Source: Lachnospiraceae bacterium (lineage in GTDB: Bacteria > Bacillota > Clostridia > Lachnospirales > Lachnospiraceae). From it: a stretch of 14,382 nucleotides of DNA. How positions within the stretch are numbered: the first letter of the stretch is position 1; the number at the start of each line of letters is the position of its first letter. Shown piece by piece: positions 5,824-13,266 of this stretch. The stretch lies in contig CAAGLJ010000067.1 of NCBI GenBank assembly GCA_900770785.1, positions 1 to 14,382 of the forward strand, in the 5' to 3' direction. The notes beneath the pieces are model-generated. The model saw only the letters and a program-made list of their open reading frames with translations. It was not told the origin of the DNA and searched no databases. The translations under genes were made by a program, and so were the position numbers.

Positions 5824-6384
5824 ATGCGTCAAGAAGATTTACTGTCAATACTATCAGTTGCAGAAAAATTAAAGTGTAATACCAGACATTCCGACACCTC
5901 CAGCGGGCGTCGGGAAAGTGTGGCTGAGCATAGCTGGAGAATAGCTCTCATGGCGATGCTTTTAGAGGATGAATTTCCAGATACAGATATCAATAAAGTG
6001 ATTAAAATGTGTCTGATTCATGATTTAGGTGAGGCCTTCACCGGAGATATACCGGCCTTTGATAAAACAGAAGAAAATACCCAGAGAGAAGACCAACTGT
6101 TTCAGGAATGGGTAGAGAGCTTTCCAGAGGTGCAAAAAAGGCAGTTTCAGGACTTGCTGGCGGAAATGTCCAGACTGGAAACGAAGGAGGCAAAATTATA
6201 CAAAGCACTGGATAAGCTGGAGGCAGTTATTCAACACAATGAAGCAGATCTGGCTTCGTGGCTTCCTCTGGAATATGATTTGCAGCTGACATACGGTGCC
6301 AGGGAAGTGGAGTTTTCCCCCTATCTGGTGAAATTAAAAGAATATATTAATAAGTGGACATTGGATAAAATACAAAAGTCATAA
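5824..6384 (+). CDS. HD-domain metal phosphohydrolase (YfbR/HDDC2-like, probable nucleotidase)
   Basis: The protein has 186 residues from ATG 5824, which has AGGAG seven bases upstream. The frame extends to 5722 but that part overlaps the acetyltransferase gene and lacks a site. Motifs in order are VAEHSWR (metal-binding His36), LIHDLGEAFTGDIPA (His66-Asp67, Glu70) and KALDKLEAVIQHNE (Asp130). These are the metal ligands of the HD_3 group containing E. coli YfbR, a 5'-deoxynucleotidase, and human HDDC2. The likely reaction is removal of phosphate from (deoxy)nucleoside monophosphates in the cytoplasm; exact specificity is not visible. All ligands are present, so it should be active. It follows the acetyltransferase gene with a 70-base gap. 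Confidence 0.85.
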   Translation: MRQEDLLSILSVAEKLKCNTRHSDTSSGRRESVAEHSWRIALMAMLLEDEFPDTDINKVIKMCLIHDLGEAFTGDIPAFDKTEENTQREDQLFQEWVESFPEVQKRQFQDLLAEMSRLETKEAKLYKALDKLEAVIQHNEADLASWLPLEYDLQLTYGAREVEFSPYLVKLKEYINKWTLDKIQKS

Positions 6385-6412
6385 ATTTTAGATAACCAAT
6401 TTCCATAACTCA

Positions 6413-6421
6413 TGTTATAAT
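6413..6421 (+). promoter_or_regulatory. Extended -10 promoter of the 97-residue/HipA-like operon
   Basis: TGT followed by TATAAT (6413-6421) is a consensus extended -10 (TGnTATAAT), 26 bases before the ATG at 6448. The -35 region is poor, as usual for this class. It suggests independent transcription of the pair. Confidence 0.55.
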
Positions 6422-6447
6422 AAAAAGAAAAAGAGGAAGTAAACTGC

Positions 6448-6741
6448 ATGGAGTCCATTTTATCAATCCGTTCCAATATTTCGGAGGAAGAAAAAATAGA
6501 GATGCTGCGAAACATGACTGGTCAAAGGCTGGATGGTACAGTGGACTATTCGGCTGTAAGTAATACTGCCCTGATGGAAGCAGCTAAACGAGAAAGAGCA
6601 AAGCAGGAGATGCTTGCCTATATGATGCAATGCGTAAAGGAGGAGTACGGACTGGCAGATTCGGGAGAAATACTGCTGAAATGGGAAGATTACAAGGCAA
6701 AACACAATATAGAGATTAAGGAGCATATAGCCTATGAATGA
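6448..6741 (+). CDS. Unknown 97-residue protein, translationally coupled to a HipA-like kinase (candidate antitoxin/partner)
   Basis: I do not recognise this family. The ATG at 6448 has AGAGGAAG upstream and its own extended -10 promoter. The protein is hydrophilic and mostly helical, opening MESILSIRSNISEEEKIEML and continuing with a Lys/Glu-rich middle (ALMEAAKRERAKQEML). There is no helix-turn-helix, signal peptide or membrane segment. Its stop at 6739-6741 lies inside the next gene, whose ATG is at 6734, so the two overlap by 8 bases in different frames and are probably translated in a fixed ratio. Short proteins encoded just ahead of HipA-type kinases are commonly antitoxins or partners, but those of HipB type carry a Cro/C1 helix-turn-helix, which is absent here. 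The role is inference. Confidence 0.75.
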   Translation: MESILSIRSNISEEEKIEMLRNMTGQRLDGTVDYSAVSNTALMEAAKRERAKQEMLAYMMQCVKEEYGLADSGEILLKWEDYKAKHNIEIKEHIAYE

Positions 6742-7840
6742 TATGTTTTATAAAATTGAATACTGCCTGAAATATAAGGATGATATAGTATTTAAATTTA
6801 ACATTAAAAACAGAAGCCTGACGATGATCAACGAAAAGCTGCTGCCCTTATCCCTCTTAAATAAGCCCAAGGATTATTCCCTCGTACAGAAGTTTATTGC
6901 AGACAGAATCCTGATGCTGAACAGAGAATACTGTAAAGAGCTTCTGATAGCCTGCGGCATTGAAGACCAGAACGATACCAATATCTGTATTATGTGCAAA
7001 GGTCTCAGTTTCAGGGATAATTACTGGATCAGCAGAAGCAAAAGTACAGAAACCTGGGCTCAGGTGAATCTGTACCAGAACGAATTTTCCCTTAATATTT
7101 CAAGAGTGGCTCTGACTGGCAGTATGAAGGATACCAGCATAAACGATATGATCGGGGATAAGATTTTCACCGGTGAATTGACCAATAAAGGAACCAGGGC
7201 AAAATGTTATTATCGGATGAATAATAAGTTATTCTTGTTTAAACATGAAACCAGAGAAGAAATCATGTCCGAGATGGTGACTTCTTTTATTGCAGATGCT
7301 CTGAATGTACCCTGTTCCAAATACAGAAACTTTAACCTGTTCGACAAAGAATGCTCGGTATGCGAGATTTTTACCTCTGAGGAAAGGGAACTCATCCCCT
7401 GTAGGGACGTATTGTCTCATTTTAATACGACTACCATGAATCATACAGGACAATGCTATCAGACCTTTATGACCATCGATCCCATGAATTTCATAAAAAT
7501 GCAGCTGCTGGATTATGTCACTCTGAATACGGATCGCAACCGGGATAATTTTGGATTGCTTAGCTATAACAGAAGTATAATTGGCCTGTACCCTCTGTTT
7601 GACCATGATTCCTGCTTTAAGGGAGTGAGTACCAATGGAGTATACTTCCCTACTGGAATGACCTTTGCCAAATCACTGGAATTGTTAAAAACTACATACA
7701 GTAATCAATATAAGATGATAACTAATGATATTACCAGGTTCAAGAATATTATTTCCTCGGAGGAATTTAAAGAGCTTTTCTTAAAATACAAGTCATCCAT
7801 TGATTATTATGGTATGCTGGGAAGAGTTAATCATTTATAA
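6734..7840 (+). CDS. HipA-like serine/threonine protein kinase
   Basis: The protein has 368 residues, shorter than E. coli HipA (440) and nearer the CtkA-like group. The first ~125 residues are family-specific (ISRSKSTETWAQVNLY). The kinase core follows: KGTRAKCYYR (loop, ~152-161), LFLFKHE with the likely ATP-binding Lys170, a helix with Glu180, and the catalytic loop TLNTDRNRDNFG with Asp267 and Asn272. The metal-binding segment is PLFDHDS (Asp290/Asp292). This DRxxxNFG...DxD signature is the HipA C-terminal kinase, and all key residues are present, so activity is expected. HipA enzymes phosphorylate translation factors such as GltX and cause growth arrest; the target here is unknown. The gene overlaps its small upstream partner by 8 bases, and an alanyl-tRNA editing gene follows 17 bases later. 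Confidence 0.8.
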   Translation: MNDMFYKIEYCLKYKDDIVFKFNIKNRSLTMINEKLLPLSLLNKPKDYSLVQKFIADRILMLNREYCKELLIACGIEDQNDTNICIMCKGLSFRDNYWISRSKSTETWAQVNLYQNEFSLNISRVALTGSMKDTSINDMIGDKIFTGELTNKGTRAKCYYRMNNKLFLFKHETREEIMSEMVTSFIADALNVPCSKYRNFNLFDKECSVCEIFTSEERELIPCRDVLSHFNTTTMNHTGQCYQTFMTIDPMNFIKMQLLDYVTLNTDRNRDNFGLLSYNRSIIGLYPLFDHDSCFKGVSTNGVYFPTGMTFAKSLELLKTTYSNQYKMITNDITRFKNIISSEEFKELFLKYKSSIDYYGMLGRVNHL

Positions 7841-7857
7841 AAAGGGAAGAGAAGCTG

Positions 7858-9027
7858 ATGGAAGAAACTGTTCGTTTGTTTGACCGGGATGGATATGCAA
7901 CGGAATTTGAGGCCCGAGTACTTTCCTGTGAAGGAAGAGAAGAAAAATTTGAAATAGTTCTGGATCAGACCCTGTTTTTTCCTGAGGCAGGGGGGCAGAG
8001 TCCAGACAGGGGAAGGTTGAATGAAGCAGAGGTTCTGGATGTCCAAATCCGCAATGGGATAATCTATCATATGACGGACTGCCCGCTTATGGCAGGGCAG
8101 AGGGTCAGGGGAGAAATCTGCTGGGAGCACCGTTTTTTTAATATGCAGCAGCATTCCGGTGAGCATATTTTTTCCGGAGTCGTACATCGCAGATTTGGTC
8201 TGAATAATGTAGGCTTCCATTTGAGCAATCAGATTGTGACGATGGATTTTGACGGCCCGCTGACCGAAGAACAGCTGGATGCGGTGGAATGGGAGGTGAA
8301 CCAGGCCATCGCCGAAGATATAGAGGTACGGGTAAGCTATCCCACAAAAGAAGAATTACGGATATTGGATTACCGCAGTAAAATAGAGATAGAAGGGCAG
8401 ATAAGAATCATCACCGTTGGGGACTATGATGTCTGTGCCTGCTGTGCACCTCATGTCAGGCGTACCGGAGAAATCGGTCTTTTAAAAGTCATGAGCGTAC
8501 AGAGGCATAAGGGAGGCATCAGGGTCAGCATCCTTTGTGGCTTAAGAGCCCTGAAGGCTTTTCGAGAAAAGAACAGAATAGTTGCTGCGCTGACCAGTTC
8601 CCTGAGTACCAATCAGGAGGCAATACCGGGACAGGTGGAAAAGCTGAAGGACAGGGTGTGCTCCCTGAAGGTTCAGCTGGCAGAAGCAAAGCAAAAACTG
8701 CTGGCCTACCGCCTTACAGATGTCCCCGAAGATGAGAAGAATGTGCTTTTGTTTGAAGCCCAGCTGGAAACGCCTGTAGTACGAAATGCTGTAAATGATT
8801 TAATGGAAAAGCACCCTGGACTTTGTGGCATTTTTGTTAAAAAAGAGGAGGGAGGCTATCAGTTTATTCTTGGCAGTAAAAATGTGGACTGTCAGGAAAT
8901 TGCCCTTCTTCTCAGAGAAAAACTTGGTGCCAGAGGAGGGGGAAGCAGAACCATGATTCAGGGGTCTGTGGAGGCTGAAGAAGAAAAAATAAATATTCTG
9001 CTGAAAAATTACAGCTGTCCGGTTTAA
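7858..9027 (+). CDS. alaX: AlaX-type alanyl-tRNA editing protein, long form with DHHA1 domain
   Basis: The protein has 389 residues starting at ATG 7858 behind GGGAAGAG. The first ~230 residues match the alanyl-tRNA synthetase second-additional/editing domain: FPEAGGQSPDRG, then QQHSGEHIF with zinc ligands His99 and His103, then CACCAPHVRRTGEIG with Cys195 and His199. A coiled linker (~235-285) leads to a DHHA1 domain with GARGGGSRTMIQG near the C-terminus. The aminoacylation domain is absent, so this is a free-standing trans-editing factor (AlaX-L type) that hydrolyses Ser or Gly wrongly attached to tRNA-Ala. It follows the HipA-like gene by 17 bases and may share its transcript. The hairpin at 9117-9150 ends transcription. 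Confidence 0.92.
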   Translation: MEETVRLFDRDGYATEFEARVLSCEGREEKFEIVLDQTLFFPEAGGQSPDRGRLNEAEVLDVQIRNGIIYHMTDCPLMAGQRVRGEICWEHRFFNMQQHSGEHIFSGVVHRRFGLNNVGFHLSNQIVTMDFDGPLTEEQLDAVEWEVNQAIAEDIEVRVSYPTKEELRILDYRSKIEIEGQIRIITVGDYDVCACCAPHVRRTGEIGLLKVMSVQRHKGGIRVSILCGLRALKAFREKNRIVAALTSSLSTNQEAIPGQVEKLKDRVCSLKVQLAEAKQKLLAYRLTDVPEDEKNVLLFEAQLETPVVRNAVNDLMEKHPGLCGIFVKKEEGGYQFILGSKNVDCQEIALLLREKLGARGGGSRTMIQGSVEAEEEKINILLKNYSCPV

Positions 9028-9116
9028 GGGATGGCTGTTTTTCTTATGATACCCAGAAGGACGTATTTTTACAGGAAATGGATAGTCTGAGCTTATAGGA
9101 ACAAGGGCAAAGGAAG

Positions 9117-9150
9117 TGGCTGCTGCAGGTTTTAAACAATGCAGCAGCCA
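9117..9150. terminator. Bidirectional terminator hairpin between alaX and the DUF362 gene
   Basis: TGGCTGCTGCA (9117-9127) pairs perfectly with TGCAGCAGCCA (9140-9150), an 11-bp stem around a 12-base loop. It lies between two convergent genes. Both flanks are only moderately T-rich (TTTAGGATTC on plus, CTTCCTTTG on minus). Confidence 0.6.
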
Positions 9151-9159
9151 TTTAGGATT

Positions 9160-10029
9160 CTACTTTACTTCAATTAGCTCATATTCCCGAAGACCAAGAC
9201 CCAGCTTCGCAGCAGCCTCAATGGTATGAACACCGTTTTGGCTCTCTATTCTTTCAATCAGATGACCCTGACCGGGATCGTCCACAGCAGCATAAACTAA
9301 ATCCAGGCAAGCCTGGTCTATGGCTACTGGATCAAGAGAGATCAGTATGCCAATATCCTTCATGCAGGGATCTTCTGCAACAGCACAGCAGTCACAATCC
9401 ACAGACATATTTTTCATTACATTGACGTAAACGATTTTATTCTGAAAATAGTCGATAACGGATGCGGCTGCATCAGCCATGCTTTCCAGGAAGGAATCAT
9501 GATGGGAGGTCCAAATTTCCTGCGGGTTTCCTACACCATGAATATAAGCCTTGCCATAGGAGGAAGCAATTCCGATGGAAAGCTGTTTTATTGCACCGCC
9601 GTATCCACCCATAGGATGTCCTTTAAAGTGGGATAAAATCAGAAGGGAGTCATAGTTTGCCAGATTTTTGCCCACATAGTTTTCCCTTATCTTTATGCCT
9701 CTGGGTATGGGAAGCACCATGTCAGGACCTTCAGCATCCAGAAGGTCTATGGCGAAGTTTTTGCTCCAGCCATGCTCTTCCATAGTTTTTAAATGCCTTT
9801 CGGTGGTGTTGCGGCTTCCTTCATATGCAGTATTACACTCAATGACTGTACCATCTACATAATCAACAAGAGGCTTCCAAAATTCGGGACGCAGGAAGTT
9901 CTGATTACCGGTCTCACCAGAGTGAACCTTAATGCCTACTTTTCCGGGAAGAGCTGTATTAAGTGTCTGGTAAAGCTCCAGAACCTTTTGGGGGGTGATT
10001 GTTCTTGAAAAATATACCTTTGATTGCAT
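9160..10029 (-). CDS. DUF362 family protein
   Basis: The protein has 289 residues from the ATG at 10029, chosen because AAAGGAG lies eight bases upstream; the frame reaches 10053 without another site. Family features are the opening strand SKVYFSR, KVGIKVHSGE, ILSHFKGHPMGGYGGAIKQLSIG, and the C-terminal SLDPVAIDQACLDLVY. These match DUF362, whose larger members carry a pair of inserted 4Fe-4S ferredoxin motifs. Here the insertion is reduced to a short cluster, VDCDCCAVAEDPC, near the middle, which could bind one metal centre. Family function is unclear; redox or metal-related roles are suspected. It stands alone on the minus strand between a bidirectional terminator and its own promoter. Confidence 0.85.
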   Translation of the reverse strand: MQSKVYFSRTITPQKVLELYQTLNTALPGKVGIKVHSGETGNQNFLRPEFWKPLVDYVDGTVIECNTAYEGSRNTTERHLKTMEEHGWSKNFAIDLLDAEGPDMVLPIPRGIKIRENYVGKNLANYDSLLILSHFKGHPMGGYGGAIKQLSIGIASSYGKAYIHGVGNPQEIWTSHHDSFLESMADAAASVIDYFQNKIVYVNVMKNMSVDCDCCAVAEDPCMKDIGILISLDPVAIDQACLDLVYAAVDDPGQGHLIERIESQNGVHTIEAAAKLGLGLREYELIEVK

Positions 10030-10097
10030 TGGCTTTTCTCCTTTTATTATCATTATAAATTCTTTGAAAACAATAATAACTGTAACTGTATAGGGAA

Positions 10098-10127
10098 ATT
10101 ATATCATCAGCTGGGGAGTAAATACAA
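10098..10127 (-). promoter_or_regulatory. Candidate promoter of the DUF362 gene
   Basis: On the minus strand TTGTAT (10122-10127) and TATAAT (10098-10103) are separated by 18 bases. The -10 is perfect and the -35 matches three of six. A ~60-base leader precedes the ATG. Confidence 0.4.
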
Positions 10128-10193
10128 TAAAAAATGCAGAATCATGTTTTCTGGTAAAATTGTGAAAAATATCTGAACTAAAGGGCAACGGCT

Positions 10194-10222
10194 TTGACAC
10201 CCTGCAGAAATTCTTCTATACT
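10194..10222 (+). promoter_or_regulatory. Strong sigma-70-type promoter of the HAMP sensor kinase gene
   Basis: TTGACA (10194-10199) and TATACT (10217-10222) are separated by exactly 17 bases, a near-consensus promoter. The ATG of the kinase is 55 bases after the -10. It shows that the kinase is transcribed on its own rather than from an upstream regulator gene. Confidence 0.8.
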
Positions 10223-10277
10223 GAATATTGTATGACCGAACACTGTGTGAAAAAGAAAAAAGAAGGGGATTCTGGCT

Positions 10278-11759
10278 ATGAAGCGTTCCATCCGTAAGCA
10301 GTTTGCCGTTATTTTTATCGGAATGATGACGGCTACAGTAGCATTGTGCTGGATCTTAAACAGCGTTTTTCTGGAAACCTATTATACCCGGGAAAAGCAA
10401 AAAAGTCTGTTGGAGGTTTATAGACAGATTAATCAGGCTGCAGTCAATGAGACTTTTGATACAGAAGATTTTTTTTATGTCACCTTGCCCGGCTTGTGTG
10501 GAAGATATAATATTAACGGCTTTGTGGTAGATATACGAACCCAGGTGATTAAAGCCTTTGGTACGGATCAGGAGCAGTCCAAAAGACAGCTGTGGGACAA
10601 TCTGATTTTTTTGGACAGGCAGCAGGGAGATAATATACAGGAAACCAAAACCTATAAAATGAAGGTGGTTACAGATAAAAGAACGAATATGGAGTATCTG
10701 GAAATCTGGGGCTATCTGGACAGCGGAGATTTGTTTTTGTTACGAACCCCATTGGAGGGAATAAGAGACAGTGTAAAAATTTCCAATCGCTTTCTGGCTT
10801 ATATTGGTACTGTTGCAGCCTTGACCAGTGGTGTGGTCATCTGGGGTCTTACCCGAAAATATACGGAGCCTATTCAGGAACTGGTGGAAATTTCCGAGAA
10901 AGTTGCGAATCTGGATTTTAACGCAAAATATACGGGACAGACCGATGATGAAGTGGGAGTTCTGGGGGCCAATATCAACCATATGTCATCGGAACTGGAG
11001 AAAACGATATCTGAGCTGAAAACAGCCAATAATGAGCTGACAAAGGATATTCAGCAGAAAACCAGAGTGGAAGAGATGCGTACAGAGTTTTTATCCAATG
11101 TTTCCCATGAGCTGAAGACGCCTATCGCTCTGATTCAGGGATATGCGGAAGGACTCAGGGATGGAGTACAGGAAGATGCGGCAGAAAGAGAGTTTTACTG
11201 CAATGTTATTGTGGACGAAGCACAGAAAATGAACGAGATGGTAAAAAAGCTGCTGAATCTTAATCAACTGGAATTCGGAAACGATCCTGTTACAATGGAA
11301 AGGTTCGACATTTGTGCCCTCATTTATAACTATCTGCAGTCAGCAGAGCTTCTGGCAAGGCAGAATGAGGCTATAGTAGAGTTTACGCCTGTGGAGCCGG
11401 TATATGTCTGGGCAGATGAGTTTAAAGTGGAGGAGGTTTTTACCAATTACTTTACCAATGCCTTAAATCATGTGGAAAAGGGAGAGGATGGAATTAAGCG
11501 AGTATCCATCGGCCTAAGCTTAGGTCAGGGAGTGGTGAGAATTCAGGTGTTTAATACGGGTAAACCCATTCCGGAGGAAAGCCTTCCACGTATCTGGGAC
11601 AAATTTTATAAGGTGGATAAAGCAAGAACAAGAGCCTATGGCGGGAGCGGTGTAGGACTTTCCATCGTAAAAGTAATCATGGATTCCATGAATCGGCAAT
11701 ATGGTGTGGAAAACAGAGAAAATGGAGTTTTGTTCTGGTTTGAGCTGGAAAAGGCATGA
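10278..11759 (+). CDS. HAMP-domain sensor histidine kinase, no adjacent response regulator
   Basis: The protein has 493 residues, starting at ATG 10278 behind AGAAGGGGA. The first membrane helix is about 8-32 and the second about 172-191, with a ~140-residue extracellular sensor between them. HAMP spans ~192-245 (RKYTEPIQELVEIS...DEVGVLGANIN). The HisKA dimerization helix carries phospho-acceptor His277 in SNVSHELKTPIALI. The ATPase has the N box NYFTNALNH (Asn390, Asn394), IWDKFYKVD, and the glycine-rich GGSGVGLSIVK (from 456). It should phosphorylate an OmpR-type regulator. Such kinases usually sit directly after their regulator, but here the neighbour is a DUF362 gene on the other strand; the only OmpR-type regulator in view is at 3359-4033. 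The lipoprotein gene follows 82 bases later. Confidence 0.93.
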   Translation: MKRSIRKQFAVIFIGMMTATVALCWILNSVFLETYYTREKQKSLLEVYRQINQAAVNETFDTEDFFYVTLPGLCGRYNINGFVVDIRTQVIKAFGTDQEQSKRQLWDNLIFLDRQQGDNIQETKTYKMKVVTDKRTNMEYLEIWGYLDSGDLFLLRTPLEGIRDSVKISNRFLAYIGTVAALTSGVVIWGLTRKYTEPIQELVEISEKVANLDFNAKYTGQTDDEVGVLGANINHMSSELEKTISELKTANNELTKDIQQKTRVEEMRTEFLSNVSHELKTPIALIQGYAEGLRDGVQEDAAEREFYCNVIVDEAQKMNEMVKKLLNLNQLEFGNDPVTMERFDICALIYNYLQSAELLARQNEAIVEFTPVEPVYVWADEFKVEEVFTNYFTNALNHVEKGEDGIKRVSIGLSLGQGVVRIQVFNTGKPIPEESLPRIWDKFYKVDKARTRAYGGSGVGLSIVKVIMDSMNRQYGVENRENGVLFWFELEKA

Positions 11760-11795
11760 TTTGCTTAAGTTTTTGTTGCAGGAAATGAAAAAGAT

Positions 11796-11803
11796 GGTAT
11801 GAT
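11796..11803 (+). promoter_or_regulatory. Candidate promoter of the lipoprotein gene
   Basis: TATGAT (11798-11803) preceded by TG one base away would be an extended -10, with TTGCAG sixteen bases upstream as a weak -35. It lies between the kinase stop and the lipoprotein start, so the lipoprotein may be transcribed both on its own and by readthrough. Confidence 0.35.
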
Positions 11804-11841
11804 AGTAGGTAAGAAACAAATGAAAAACCAGGTGGTGTACT

Positions 11842-12624
11842 ATGAAAAAAAGGAATCTATTTTTAGCCGCATTAATCTGTTCATTGGGATTATCCGTAGC
11901 CGGATGCGGCAATCAGGAACTGACATTAACTGAAAATGAGCAGCAGCTGGTGGCTGAATATGCAGCCAGTGTTTTAATGCAGTATAATGCTGGCAGTAAT
12001 ATGCGGGTTTTGACTGGTAAGAGACTGGAGCTGGCAGAGACAGAGGAACAGGCCAGGAAGGAGCAGGAAGCGAAGAGACAGCAGGCAGCTATGGAGTATC
12101 AGAATGGCAGAGGAACAGCTTCTGCAACCACGACCACAACTACAACCGTAGGAGGGGCTGAAGGAATTGTGACTTCAACAACAGCTGTGCAGAATGTAAC
12201 GGCTATTGAAGATTTGGGAAATTTCTTTGCTGCAGACGGTTTCTCCATTACTTACCAGAACTATGAAGTGACCGATTCCTATGCAGATCCGCAGGAGGGA
12301 GATTTAATGATGTCTATGGATGCTACAGCAGGCAGAAAGCTGCTGGTAGCCCATTTTTCCGTCACGAATAACAGCAGTGAAGCGGCAATGCTGGATGTGC
12401 TTTCTCTGGGAGGAAAGTTCCGATTGAAAATTGATGGGGAAACGCTTCAGTCGCAGTATACCCTTCTGTTAAATGATTTATCCATGTATAAAGGTGAGAT
12501 AGAAGCGGGAGCAACCATTGATACCGTTTTGGTTTTTGAAATTTCCGAGGAACAGGTATCCCCCAGTCAGCTGGAGCTGACAGTGAGCCTGGGAGAACAG
12601 AAGGGAACCATAAATTTACAGTAG
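11842..12624 (+). CDS. DUF4352-like lipoprotein with Thr-rich linker
   Basis: The protein has 260 residues, starting at ATG 11842 behind AGGTGG. A Lys-rich head, a hydrophobic core and the lipobox VAGC (Cys22) make a clear lipoprotein signal, so it should be anchored outside the membrane. After an Ala/Gln/Glu-rich helical region (~30-90) comes a linker with seven consecutive Thr (ATTTTTTTVGG), then a C-terminal beta domain from ~120. That domain has KLLVAHFSVTNNSSE and DTVLVFEISEEQ, which match the DUF4352/DUF5067-type immunoglobulin-like domain pattern of a lasting 'TNxS' strand and a final effective-strand pair. Function is unknown; the position next to the sensor kinase suggests an accessory sensor or a regulated target. 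A good terminator follows at 12661. Confidence 0.85.
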   Translation: MKKRNLFLAALICSLGLSVAGCGNQELTLTENEQQLVAEYAASVLMQYNAGSNMRVLTGKRLELAETEEQARKEQEAKRQQAAMEYQNGRGTASATTTTTTTVGGAEGIVTSTTAVQNVTAIEDLGNFFAADGFSITYQNYEVTDSYADPQEGDLMMSMDATAGRKLLVAHFSVTNNSSEAAMLDVLSLGGKFRLKIDGETLQSQYTLLLNDLSMYKGEIEAGATIDTVLVFEISEEQVSPSQLELTVSLGEQKGTINLQ

Positions 12625-12660
12625 ACAGAAATGATATATTTACGATGTATTTAAAAGAGA

Positions 12661-12690
12661 GGCAAATTGCGGTAAGCAGTTTGCCTTTTT
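12661..12690 (+). terminator. Rho-independent terminator after the lipoprotein gene
   Basis: GGCAAATTGC (12661-12670) pairs with GCAGTTTGCC (12676-12685) with one U-G pair and a 5-base loop, followed by TTTTT. A textbook intrinsic terminator separating the kinase/lipoprotein unit from the MarR unit. Confidence 0.85.
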
Positions 12691-12726
12691 AAAATATTTA
12701 AAATATGGAATAATATGGAAAAGTGG

Positions 12727-12755
12727 TTGACTGATTTTTCTTTTCAGGTTATACT
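12727..12755 (+). promoter_or_regulatory. Promoter of the MarR-DUF1538 unit
   Basis: TTGACT (12727-12732) and TATACT (12750-12755) are separated by 17 bases, each matching five of six consensus positions. It lies 49 bases before the MarR start, directly after the upstream terminator. Confidence 0.75.
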
Positions 12756-12760
12756 TGAAT

Positions 12761-12776
12761 TGTTCTGAAACGAACA
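12761..12776. promoter_or_regulatory. Inverted repeat at the transcription start, candidate MarR operator
   Basis: TGTTC (12761-12765) and GAACA (12772-12776) form a palindrome with a 6-base centre, starting six bases after the -10 box and thus over the likely +1. MarR proteins generally bind short palindromes of this size and repress their own operons, so autoregulation is a reasonable inference. Confidence 0.5.
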
Positions 12777-12803
12777 GTTTGTTATTTATCTATTGGAGGG
12801 GAA

Positions 12804-13238
12804 ATGGATAAAGTATTTGAGATGCTATGTGTCAATAGAGAGCTGCATTCGGCTTTGTTTGTGCCAGTTTGTGCCAAATACCATTTGACGCATACGGAGA
12901 TGATGGTTCTTCTCCACTTAAAAGAGAAGACCGAAGGGGATACGGCAGCAGATATTGTGAAACGACTGAAACTGGCCAAATCTCATGTATCGGCCTCTGT
13001 TCGTGATTTAGTCGAAAGAGGACTGGTAAAGGGAAGCTATGAAGGCGGGAATCATCGTTCCATTCATTTACAATTATGTGAAAGTGCAAAGCCGATAGTG
13101 ATGGAGGGGGAGAAAGTACAGAGAAACTTCTCTGCCATTATTGAAGCCGGCTTTACACAGGAAGAAAAGAAGATTTTCCGGGAGTATCTTTATCGGATGG
13201 CAGAGAATGCGAATACCTATTTAAAGAATCATAATTAA
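12804..13238 (+). CDS. MarR-family transcriptional regulator
   Basis: The protein has 144 residues, the usual size. The start at 12804 has a strong GGAGGGG upstream. The winged helix-turn-helix is clear: HLTHTEMMVLLHLKEK, then AADIVKRLKLAKSHVSASVRDLVERGLV as recognition region, then the wing YEGGNHRSIHLQL. A C-terminal helix (about 108-140) completes the dimer interface. MarR dimers usually repress operons until a small ligand or oxidation releases them. It sits 28 bases before the DUF1538 gene on the same strand, and an inverted repeat lies at its promoter, so it probably controls itself and that gene. The signal is not visible. It has two early Cys residues, including one in VPVCAKYHL, which could sense oxidation; this is speculative. 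Confidence 0.9.
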   Translation: MDKVFEMLCVNRELHSALFVPVCAKYHLTHTEMMVLLHLKEKTEGDTAADIVKRLKLAKSHVSASVRDLVERGLVKGSYEGGNHRSIHLQLCESAKPIVMEGEKVQRNFSAIIEAGFTQEEKKIFREYLYRMAENANTYLKNHN

Positions 13239-13266
13239 TCTATTAAACGAAGGATGGGAGGGCCCT

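Noticed and set aside
8535..8735. 66-codon plus-strand ORF inside alaX
   Set aside because: It is an out-of-frame shadow of the conserved AlaX/DHHA1 linker with no ribosome site.
12093..12170. ACC/ACA/ACG/ACT repeat in the lipoprotein as a possible microsatellite
   Set aside because: The Thr codons are mixed rather than a uniform repeat, so it is a protein-level linker and not a slippage-prone tract.
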